A stretch of 12,082 nucleotides of DNA from JBAXXL01 sp038206725 (GTDB lineage: Bacteria; Bacteroidota; Ignavibacteria; Kapaibacteriales; UBA2268). Made by a program: the position numbers and the translations under genes. The stretch is taken from positions 1 to 12,082 of the forward strand of contig JBBRAO010000059.1 in assembly GCA_038206725.1 (NCBI GenBank). The letters are read 5' to 3'. Positions 6,185 through 12,082 of the stretch are shown here, one piece after another. The first letter of the stretch is position 1. Each line of letters begins with the position of its first letter. Under the pieces are notes generated by a model. That model did not search any database. It was given only the letters and a program-made list of their open reading frames with translations, and was not told the DNA's origin.

Positions 6185-8977
6185 TTAATCACCACAATTT
6201 AATTTTGGATTACAGCACGGAGTTTTTTCTACATATTTATTGCTGTATTTTATCAAATCAATATATAGATTTATCCTTCTTACTGGGTCGTATTCTTCCT
6301 TGTCATCCCTGAAAACTTTATCGTAATATTTGCCCTCAGCCAGAATTACTATTCTTGCTTTTTCGATGGCTTTGAACATTTCTTCTTCGCTTTCGAAATT
6401 TTGTGTCGGATAAAAAACAAGTCCTTTATTTAGATAATAATTGAACTTGGCATTTTGTTTCAATCTTTTGAAAATTTCATTGAAGCCATTAAAAACTCTG
6501 AGTTTCGATAAATTCTCATTATCTTGAGAGAGTGATGCTCCATTTATGATTTTTTCGTTATAAAGAAATATTTTGCCTGTTTGGTCTTTCCTGCCTTGGA
6601 TATATTCAACTGTATTACCAATATAATTACATTTATCAGCTCTTCTTTCATCACTATATGCTTCTAATTTTATCATTATTTTTGTGTCGGGAGTCAATGA
6701 ATCCAAAGATTCCATAGCTGGGATAAATCTATTTACAATTTCGTCTTTCATCACAAGCAAATTTCTATCCACGCTTACAGCATAATCGGCATACATTTTT
6801 TTCCTTCGCTCTCTTGCATCAGCATTCCAAATACCATAATCTCTATGTTTCGGGTGCAATTCAATATATCCTGCTGATTCTAAATAATTTCCTTTCTGAA
6901 AATCATTTAAATGCTGAATATAACCATCAGTTGTATTAACTTTCCAAAAAGCCGTCTGAAAATATGGAACGTTTTTATTGTAGCTATGTTCAATATCGGT
7001 AAAATTACAACTACAAGGAGGTTTCACAAAATAAACAGGTCTCAAGTAAATCGTATCATTCAAAGTAATATTCTCATTGATATTCGGCGAAATGTAAATC
7101 TTTTTTAGATGTGTTAATTCTGATTTTGCAACAGTACCAACTGCACTAATAAAAGTTGTATCAAACTGTGGAATTGTATCATAGACAGTATTTTTTATCG
7201 TTTTACTCACGATTTTACCGCCTTCGTACCATTCTTTTTTTGTAATTACTAATTTCGTTACTTCAATAAATGAATTTTCCCTATTAAATTTCAAAGTATC
7301 AGAAACTTTATTTTCGATTTTCTTGGAAATTGTATCGCAAGGAATTTTGCAAGGCTTAAATGAAATATCCTTTATGACTTCATTTCTTGTTTCAGCTATA
7401 TTATTTGTTGTAGTTTTGAAATCAACTACTGGCTTAACATTATTTAGCTCTGATACAGGATATAATTCTCTTACAGTATTAGTATCATATTTAATAACTA
7501 ATTTTGCATTTTCAACTGTATCATAATTGGTGATTAACTCTCTCTTTTTGATATTAGGCGGAAGTATTGAAATCTTTCTTGCTAAATAATGTTGCAATAA
7601 TGAATCAGCTTCTTCTTCGCAATATAATGAATTTTGTTCCGAACCACCCCAAACATCATAAGCTTTGCCGTATTCAACATCAAAAGTATTAGACAACGTT
7701 TTAGCTATAATCTCTTGACCAGATTGAACATCAACTAACTTCACAATTGGTAATTTAACTTTCTTAGATGGCGAATCCATATCCAAAACGGACAAAGTCA
7801 ATTTTGCCATTGGTGGCGGAGGCGGTGGTGGTGGCGGTTCTGGATTACATTCCAAAAGATATTCAAAAGAATAAATATCATATTTACCTTTATTCACAAT
7901 CACCGTATCTCTTGAATATTTACTTTTAATTTCCTTGCTATTTCTGTTTGAAGATAAGAACAATGCTTTTGAATCAGAATTATCCTCGTAAGGTATTGAT
8001 ATATATGGAAATATTTCGTTTGAATAAGTATTAATATAAACTGATTCTACGTCATTTTCATACCCTTTGGGTAATAAAACGGGTTCTGATTTTATAGTAA
8101 CTAATTCAATTTTATAGTCAATTGCAATATCTGCGGCAAATATATCATAATCGCCATTTCTATTAGATGAGAAAAATAATTTTGGTGAAATATTAATACA
8201 TGCAACAAAAGGGCTAATTTCGTTATATTTTTCAGTATTTACTTCCGTTGAAAAATCAAATGTTTTAGCCTCTGTCCATATACCATTCTTTTTGAATGAA
8301 TAATATAAATCGGTATGTCCTTTTATAATTGGCTTGTTTTGCAAGTCCGTTGTCTTTGAATACGGACTATTCCTATCGGATGACCAAATTAAAAAGGTAT
8401 TGCAAAAAGTATCAACTGCCGCAAATGGATGAGAATCCCAAAACTCTGAATTAATCTCTTTTGGAAGCACGGTAAAGTTAGGTTTTCCATTCAAAACATC
8501 AAAATAAAAAATATCAGTTCCGCCAATATTTCCCCAGAAAGGTAAATCCAATACCATATTGTAATTTGAATCTGTTGGGTGAGACAATGCAATAAAGCCT
8601 GATTTATCTGTTAAATAAGAAATTGCTTCCAATTTATTTGTCAAATTTTGAATCACAGAAGAGTAATTCTCTTCAAAATCATTTCCCATCAATTCTTTGA
8701 AAAAATTATATGATGGTTGTATATTAAAATTATAATTCTTAATGATTGAATTACCAGCATTCTCCCTATAATAACTTTCTATGCAAGTTTTTGCACTTGC
8801 TCTTTGATAAGGAGACAACTCATCTTTGGGTGTATTCAGGCTATCCTTTGCCATTCTGAAATTATCAATATTTCTAATTGGCAATTTCCTTGATGGGTCT
8901 TTACTGCACGAAACAGCGAACACTACCAGAATTAGCATAAATAAATACTTGTTAAAATTAACAATGTTCCAAAACAT
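6185..8977 (-). CDS. PorE-like lipoprotein: PD40 blades, Pro hinge, OmpA-like C-terminus
   Basis: This 930-residue product is the last gene of the operon. A hydrophobic signal (residues 11-23) ends AVSC, so Cys24 is the likely lipidated residue; SKD follows, which resembles surface-export signals of some Bacteroidota lipoproteins. Residues 150-372 contain three or four PD40/WD40-like blades, for example LFFSSNRNGDYDIF (267-280), LFLSSNRNS (339-347) and YDIYSF (366-371). Nine prolines (381-389) lead into a small beta domain (about 391-445), perhaps of the regulatory-CRD type. The C-terminal region looks OmpA-like: AYSDERRADKCN (773-784) matches the GHTDxxGxxxxN motif with Asp776, and NENLSKLRVF ends the motif with Arg827. 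These two residues would bind diaminopimelate of peptidoglycan. They are about 51 residues apart instead of about 15, so an insertion separates them. The strong AAGGAG site is seven bases before the ATG at 8977. The arrangement recalls PorE of the type 9 secretion system, minus its TPR part. The function is inferred. Confidence 0.75.
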   Translation of the reverse strand: MFWNIVNFNKYLFMLILVVFAVSCSKDPSRKLPIRNIDNFRMAKDSLNTPKDELSPYQRASAKTCIESYYRENAGNSIIKNYNFNIQPSYNFFKELMGNDFEENYSSVIQNLTNKLEAISYLTDKSGFIALSHPTDSNYNMVLDLPFWGNIGGTDIFYFDVLNGKPNFTVLPKEINSEFWDSHPFAAVDTFCNTFLIWSSDRNSPYSKTTDLQNKPIIKGHTDLYYSFKKNGIWTEAKTFDFSTEVNTEKYNEISPFVACINISPKLFFSSNRNGDYDIFAADIAIDYKIELVTIKSEPVLLPKGYENDVESVYINTYSNEIFPYISIPYEDNSDSKALFLSSNRNSKEIKSKYSRDTVIVNKGKYDIYSFEYLLECNPEPPPPPPPPPMAKLTLSVLDMDSPSKKVKLPIVKLVDVQSGQEIIAKTLSNTFDVEYGKAYDVWGGSEQNSLYCEEEADSLLQHYLARKISILPPNIKKRELITNYDTVENAKLVIKYDTNTVRELYPVSELNNVKPVVDFKTTTNNIAETRNEVIKDISFKPCKIPCDTISKKIENKVSDTLKFNRENSFIEVTKLVITKKEWYEGGKIVSKTIKNTVYDTIPQFDTTFISAVGTVAKSELTHLKKIYISPNINENITLNDTIYLRPVYFVKPPCSCNFTDIEHSYNKNVPYFQTAFWKVNTTDGYIQHLNDFQKGNYLESAGYIELHPKHRDYGIWNADARERRKKMYADYAVSVDRNLLVMKDEIVNRFIPAMESLDSLTPDTKIMIKLEAYSDERRADKCNYIGNTVEYIQGRKDQTGKIFLYNEKIINGASLSQDNENLSKLRVFNGFNEIFKRLKQNAKFNYYLNKGLVFYPTQNFESEEEMFKAIEKARIVILAEGKYYDKVFRDDKEEYDPVRRINLYIDLIKYSNKYVEKTPCCNPKLNCGD
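7811..7837 (-). repeat. Nine-proline codon tract
   Basis: Nine consecutive CCN codons (residues 381-389 of the 930-aa lipoprotein) form an imperfect trinucleotide run at the junction of the PD40-like and beta domains. Slippage by whole codons would change hinge length without breaking the frame. Long proline runs also slow ribosomes and usually need EF-P. Confidence 0.7.
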
Positions 8978-8984
8978 ATATAAA

Positions 8985-8991
8985 CTCCTTA
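8985..8991 (-). promoter_or_regulatory. Ribosome site fused to the upstream stop codon (TAAGGAG)
   Basis: On the minus strand the stop codon TAA of the 293-aa lipoprotein gene (8991-8989) is followed at once by GGAG, so the stop supplies the first bases of an AAGGAG Shine-Dalgarno site. Seven bases separate it from the ATG of the 930-aa gene. Ribosomes finishing one gene stand directly on the start site of the next. Confidence 0.75.
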
Positions 8992-9870
8992 TTTATCTAA
9001 TGGGTATAGCATTATGGTAACTCTCTTTCTGAATGGCGTAACGTTTGATTCACGTAATTCTGTAATAAAAAATACAAATCTCTTCCCATTTTTAGCCAAA
9101 TAAATATATACATTTCCGGGAATTACTGCCAAATCCACAGAACTTTTTTTATTGGCAAGTGTTCGTAATTCAATTTCAGTAGCAAGGCTAACAACAGGCA
9201 CGTTTGGTTGTCCAGAAGTGCCAATAATTTTGCCGTTCTTATTTGTTACGATAACAGGGTTTGTATCAAAATTTGTAATTACAGAACCAGTTTGATTTTT
9301 GCCATATAAGTTATTGGTATTAAGATTGCTGAACGCAGTATTAATATTTGAGGAATTTCCTTTGGCGTAATCGCAAAATGCTTGAGAATCCTCATTAAGA
9401 TAATTTTGGTCAAAAAGAGCAATACTTCCTGAAATTCTAAGCATGGCAACTGGTGGAATAGTTGTTAAATCAACAGATTTTACCAAAATATCGCCATTTA
9501 CGTCCTCGTTTGTAGGGTATGTATCCATCAAATTTGCCAAATAAACAGTGCTATTTTCTGCAAAAGAAACAGAAGCAACGGGTATTTGTTTAGAATCTTT
9601 AAATCTGTTATCATTTGGGAAACTGCCAGAACTACCAGAATTTAAAGGGAATTGGAAAATGCCAATATTGTAATCAGAGTCTAAAACCACACTATCGGGT
9701 AATCCATTTATCCCGGGTATTACAGTATAATTGGGATTGAATTTTTCTACTGTTACAATTCGTGTTTCACATAAAAATATTGGGTCAGTTTTGCTAACTG
9801 GGCAATCTGTACAAGATTGAACTAACATTAAGCCAATAAAAAATAAATATATTAAAAGATATTTTTTCAT
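8989..9870 (-). CDS. Lipoprotein of unknown function, 293 aa
   Basis: I do not recognise this family. The signal peptide is short and hydrophobic (residues 4-19) and ends LVQSC, making Cys20 the likely lipidated residue, followed closely by Cys23 and Cys34; one more Cys is at 166. The mature part is rich in Asn, Ser, Val and Thr with alternating hydrophobic stretches, and looks all-beta. Near the end, VDLAVIPGNVYIYLAKNGKR (245-264) followed by a strand pair FVFFITELRES and KRVTIMLYPL (282-291) looks like a compact beta hairpin module. There is no transmembrane segment after the signal, so it is probably tethered to the outer membrane, facing periplasm or surface. It lies 12 nt downstream of the barrel-lipoprotein gene and 11 nt before the PorE-like gene, so it is presumably a partner in the same complex. 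AAGGAAG seven bases before the ATG supports the start. Confidence 0.75.
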   Translation of the reverse strand: MKKYLLIYLFFIGLMLVQSCTDCPVSKTDPIFLCETRIVTVEKFNPNYTVIPGINGLPDSVVLDSDYNIGIFQFPLNSGSSGSFPNDNRFKDSKQIPVASVSFAENSTVYLANLMDTYPTNEDVNGDILVKSVDLTTIPPVAMLRISGSIALFDQNYLNEDSQAFCDYAKGNSSNINTAFSNLNTNNLYGKNQTGSVITNFDTNPVIVTNKNGKIIGTSGQPNVPVVSLATEIELRTLANKKSSVDLAVIPGNVYIYLAKNGKRFVFFITELRESNVTPFRKRVTIMLYPLDK

Positions 9871-9877
9871 TAATTTT

Positions 9878-9885
9878 CTTCCTTA
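9878..9885 (-). promoter_or_regulatory. Ribosome site fused to the upstream stop codon (TAAGGAAG)
   Basis: The stop codon TAA of the 430-aa gene (9885-9883) runs into GGAAG, forming AAGGAAG. Seven bases follow before the ATG at 9870. This is the same arrangement and spacing as at the next junction of the operon. Confidence 0.72.
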
Positions 9886-11175
9886 AAATGATAAACCAAT
9901 TCTAAATACAATCGCATTTAATCTTCTGTTGTGTGGTATAATCAAACCTGATGAAACTGATCTATCTCCATAAGAAACTGACCTGAATCCTAAATCTGTG
10001 GAAAAATCCATATATTTATTGAGTGGAATATCAATTCCTACTCCAAATCCATAATCAATTGGCAAAGAAATATCAATTCCCGGTGCGTCTAAGTCAATTC
10101 CTTTTTTGCAACCGTCACAAAAATTTATTGAGAATAAATCTATGGAAAATTCATCAATACTTGCACCGAATAATCCGTAAACAAATGGATTTATACAAGG
10201 TCTAACCTCATATTCAAGTATATTTTCTTTCTTTTGCAATTCTATCAATACGCTTGGGTTTATTTTTGAGATTACAACAAGTGAATCACAACATCCATCT
10301 GCGCTTCTTGTGTAAAGCGAGTCGTATTCAATATAATTTTCCAATTTTTTGAGTGTATCTGTTCTACTCAAATCAATTTTTTTGGTATTTCTAATCAGAT
10401 CATATCTGCCATATAGTGCTACCATTGAGCGCTTGCTTGAAATTGTGTCAAACATATTCATAGTTTCAACATTGGTAGAATACATCACTCCAATCGCCAA
10501 TCTTTTGGATTCACCAAGTCTAATTCCCAGTGCGACATCAACAAGCCAGTCATCTTTTCCTATTTCGATACCGTTCATAGAAATATCATTATATAAGCCA
10601 AATCCGACTTTAAATTCTGCAAACCACCAATTTAAATCCCTTTCTGGACAATCAAGACATAAAATACAAGGCACAGCCAGATTGATTTTTTCACAAGGAC
10701 AAGGCTGCGAACAAGTATCAATTTTAATTGTATCAACGGGAACTTCTCTTAATTCTAAAGGCAGTAGCGGCTCGTTATATGTTTCAAAATAATTTATGTT
10801 GTTATACTGATTTTTCTCAAGATTTTGCATTTTAATTCCGACAAAATCGACATCTTCTAAAGGTATTCTTTCAATGTAATTAGCTTGTTTTAAAGATGAA
10901 TCAACAAACAAAACCCAGCCTTTATAATTATAAATTGTAGCATCACTTATCGGACAAGAATCTGCAAAACCATTGTATTCGATTTTAATTACTTCGCCAC
11001 GTAGAGTATTTCCACTTCTAAAGCCAGCATTTTCTGGTAAATTATTATATTTCTTTGCAGCTGAAGATTTGATTCTTACAGCATCATCTCGATGAACTTT
11101 TTCTGAGCAGGACAATAATATTAAAATTAATCCCGCAAACATTATAACAGCAATATTTTTACGAATTACTTTCAT
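9883..11175 (-). CDS. Cys-rich lipoprotein with beta-barrel-like C-terminal half, 430 aa
   Basis: The N-terminus has a signal (residues 8-22) ending LLSC, so Cys23 is the likely lipid anchor, followed by SEK. Residues 50-130 form a beta-rich domain (TLRGEVIKIEYNGF, then YNYKGWVLFVDSSLKQANY). Residues 155-176 hold six Cys in the order CxxxCxC, eight residues, CxxCxxC, just before the barrel-like part. From about 183 the sequence alternates aromatic and polar residues (WWFAEFKVGFGLYNDI, LVDVALGIRLG, RLAIGVMYS, MVALYGRYDL, and finally VFRIGLSF). The last residue is Phe, as in many outer-membrane barrels recognised by BamA. Further Cys pairs are at 295-296 and 353/356, giving 13 Cys in all. A lipid-anchored protein with its own barrel and a Cys cluster is unusual. 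Metal binding or disulfide stapling is possible but not shown. The start codon overlaps the previous stop (ATGA, 4 nt). Confidence 0.75.
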   Translation of the reverse strand: MKVIRKNIAVIMFAGLILILLSCSEKVHRDDAVRIKSSAAKKYNNLPENAGFRSGNTLRGEVIKIEYNGFADSCPISDATIYNYKGWVLFVDSSLKQANYIERIPLEDVDFVGIKMQNLEKNQYNNINYFETYNEPLLPLELREVPVDTIKIDTCSQPCPCEKINLAVPCILCLDCPERDLNWWFAEFKVGFGLYNDISMNGIEIGKDDWLVDVALGIRLGESKRLAIGVMYSTNVETMNMFDTISSKRSMVALYGRYDLIRNTKKIDLSRTDTLKKLENYIEYDSLYTRSADGCCDSLVVISKINPSVLIELQKKENILEYEVRPCINPFVYGLFGASIDEFSIDLFSINFCDGCKKGIDLDAPGIDISLPIDYGFGVGIDIPLNKYMDFSTDLGFRSVSYGDRSVSSGLIIPHNRRLNAIVFRIGLSF

Positions 11176-11726
11176 ATTCTTACACTCACAGTAATTGCAG
11201 AATTAATTAATTTCAGGTTTTCGCGTCCATCAGCACGATAAATTGTATTTGGTGCTGAATAAATACTGTTCAATTCTATCATCCAGCAACTATCAAATAG
11301 TTTGAAATTATATGCAAGCCCAATACCTAAGCCAGCTCCAATTCCAATTTTAGAAAGTTCATCAGTTCCAGTTATCGAACTTAATGATAAATTCCCATAC
11401 AAATACGGAATAAACTTATGGTCAAAACAATTGCTTGTAAATGGAGCGTATTTAATCTGGGGAGTAAGCTCGGAAATAGTTTTGAAATAGTTGATTTGGT
11501 TATCTTGTGGTTCAAGTTCTGTATAATTAAATCTTAATCCATACCAAAGTTTGCAAAATTGCCTATTCTCTAATTGTATATTATACCCTATAACATTTTT
11601 GTTATAATCAGTAAAATTCTCCATGGGCATTGCATAATTGACACCTCCACCAACATAAATTTGGCTGTATAGATTATTGCCCAATAAGAAAATTAAAACA
11701 AGAAATACGTAGTAGATTGTTCTCAT
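11172..11726 (-). CDS. Small outer-membrane beta-barrel protein
   Basis: This is the first gene of the operon. I chose the ATG at 11726, which gives 184 residues beginning MRTIYYVFLVLIFLLG; an in-frame GTG two codons upstream (11732) is the alternative. The hydrophobic signal ends LYS-Q, a good signal peptidase I site after Ser21, and there is no lipobox. The mature protein has alternating strands typical of a porin-like family of about eight strands: IYVGGGVNYAMP, GYNIQLENR, LWYGLRFNYTEL, ELTPQIKYAPF, FIPYLYGNLSLSS, then a Gly-rich strand IGIGAGLGIGLAYNFKL, WMIELNSIYS, and a final strand AITVSVRI. It ends in Ile rather than the usual Phe. Family-level function is unknown; small barrels of this kind often act as structural or adhesive outer-membrane proteins. 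It precedes the lipoprotein genes with a 4-nt overlap, suggesting a shared complex. Confidence 0.8.
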   Translation of the reverse strand: MRTIYYVFLVLIFLLGNNLYSQIYVGGGVNYAMPMENFTDYNKNVIGYNIQLENRQFCKLWYGLRFNYTELEPQDNQINYFKTISELTPQIKYAPFTSNCFDHKFIPYLYGNLSLSSITGTDELSKIGIGAGLGIGLAYNFKLFDSCWMIELNSIYSAPNTIYRADGRENLKLINSAITVSVRI

Positions 11727-11774
11727 ATCCACCCAAAAAAATAAATAAATTTTATTTCAAATCGTCACTTATTA

Positions 11775-11782
11775 CAAAATTA
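11775..11782 (-). promoter_or_regulatory. Candidate envelope-operon promoter (-7 TAATTTTG)
   Basis: On the minus strand these bases read TAATTTTG, an exact fit to TAnnTTTG and the same octamer found before ileS. It lies about 50 bp before the ATG at 11726. No -33 box at the right distance is clear, and chance matches are frequent in such AT-rich DNA. Confidence 0.33.
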
Positions 11783-11807
11783 AGAATTTCAAAGACATAT
11801 TAAAGGT

Positions 11808-11858
11808 GGGTTCTTAAAATTCAATATTTAACTAAATTTAAGAAGAATACAAGAACCC
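11808..11858. repeat. Inverted repeat GGGTTCTT / AAGAACCC upstream of the operon
   Basis: GGGTTCTT (11808-11815) and AAGAACCC (11851-11858) are perfect complements 35 nt apart, with outer TTAAA/TTTAA pairing across a short bulge. A second, overlapping pair, TTCTTAAA (11811-11818) with TTTAAGAA (11837-11844), is nested inside and cannot form at the same time. Possible readings are an insertion-sequence end, a leader structure, or a protein-binding site. The position between a transposase end and the operon start makes the first plausible. Confidence 0.45.
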
Positions 11859-12013
11859 TTTTAAATATTCTTCTAATATCATAATCAAAATTATAATATT
11901 TTGTCTAAATCACCAAATTTTTTATTCTAAAAATAAAAACTAATGTCAATATTTTTAATTATTTCCCTTTTATTGTCACCTTTATTATCATTAATGATAT
12001 GTATTCTAACTGT

Positions 12014-12082
12014 TTACGCCGTTCTCAACATTTGTTCATATCTAAATAAATTATAAGTCAAATTTATCAGACCAATAATGCC
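12014..12082 (-). CDS. IS5/IS4-type transposase, C-terminal fragment
   Basis: On the minus strand the window edge is inside an open frame of 22 codons ending at TAA (12016-12014). The peptide reads GIIGLINLTYNLFRYEQML followed by RTA. The pattern GLxNLxYNxxRYEQ is the familiar end of IS5/IS4-family DDE transposases, where this helix closes the catalytic domain after the final Glu. The fragment is cut by the window, not necessarily truncated in the genome. The insertion sequence would lie upstream of, and in the same direction as, the envelope operon; its downstream inverted repeat should be within the 290 bp to the left of the stop codon. The family is assigned on the short motif only. Confidence 0.6.
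   Translation of the reverse strand, partial: GIIGLINLTYNLFRYEQMLRTA

Noticed and set aside
10349..10792. 147-codon plus-strand frame inside the Cys-rich lipoprotein gene
   Set aside because: It is antisense to a gene with a clear signal peptide, lipobox and operon coupling; the translated text is low-complexity Ser/Ile/Leu without a domain.
11986..11999. 14-bp perfect palindrome TATCATTAATGATA downstream of the transposase stop
   Set aside because: All-AT-rich palindromes of this size occur by chance in such DNA, and no second copy was seen in the window, so no operator is claimed.

Overview
The window looks like a chromosomal segment from a member of the Bacteroidota/FCB group, possibly a lineage such as Kapabacteria or Ignavibacteria. 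The genus cannot be fixed from sequence alone. The indications are an isoleucyl-tRNA synthetase with the GxHH form of the HIGH motif, several long lipoproteins with Bacteroidota-style Cys-Ser-Lys or Cys-Ser-Glu starts, TAnnTTTG-like promoter octamers, low GC intergenic DNA, and a PorE-like mix of PD40 propeller and OmpA modules.

Layout, left to right. (1) 1-1518, plus strand: the 3' part of a Thr/Ser/Gly-rich, phage tail-fibre-like gene, open at the left edge, ending near a hairpin repeat and a strong terminator. (2) 1719-2161, plus strand: two small genes with a 1-nt overlap, an HNAFFDR-type 80-aa protein followed by a DUF2283-like protein, possibly a toxin-antitoxin pair. (3) 2162-2544: a 383-bp gap holding short hairpin elements that resemble dispersed intergenic repeats, plus the ileS leader. 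(4) 2545-5796, plus strand: complete ileS with its own terminator. (5) 5797-6184: non-coding DNA between converging units, with a terminator for each. (6) 6185-11726, minus strand: a tightly coupled four-gene operon. In transcription order it encodes a small outer-membrane barrel, a Cys-rich lipoprotein with a barrel-like C-terminal half, a lipoprotein of unknown function, and a 930-aa lipoprotein with PD40-like blades, a polyproline hinge and a C-terminal OmpA-like peptidoglycan-binding domain. (7) 12014-12082, minus strand: the last 22 codons of an IS5/IS4-type transposase, upstream of the operon.

The most interesting unit is the four-gene envelope operon. All four products are predicted to be exported, three are lipidated, two look like beta-barrels, and one carries the Asp and Arg that OmpA-like domains use to hold peptidoglycan. 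The genes overlap or are separated by 11-12 nt. At two junctions the stop codon forms the first bases of the next gene's Shine-Dalgarno sequence, so equimolar, coupled production of one complex is plausible. The arrangement recalls T9SS PorE and its partners but is not a recognisable copy of that locus. Its function is unknown.
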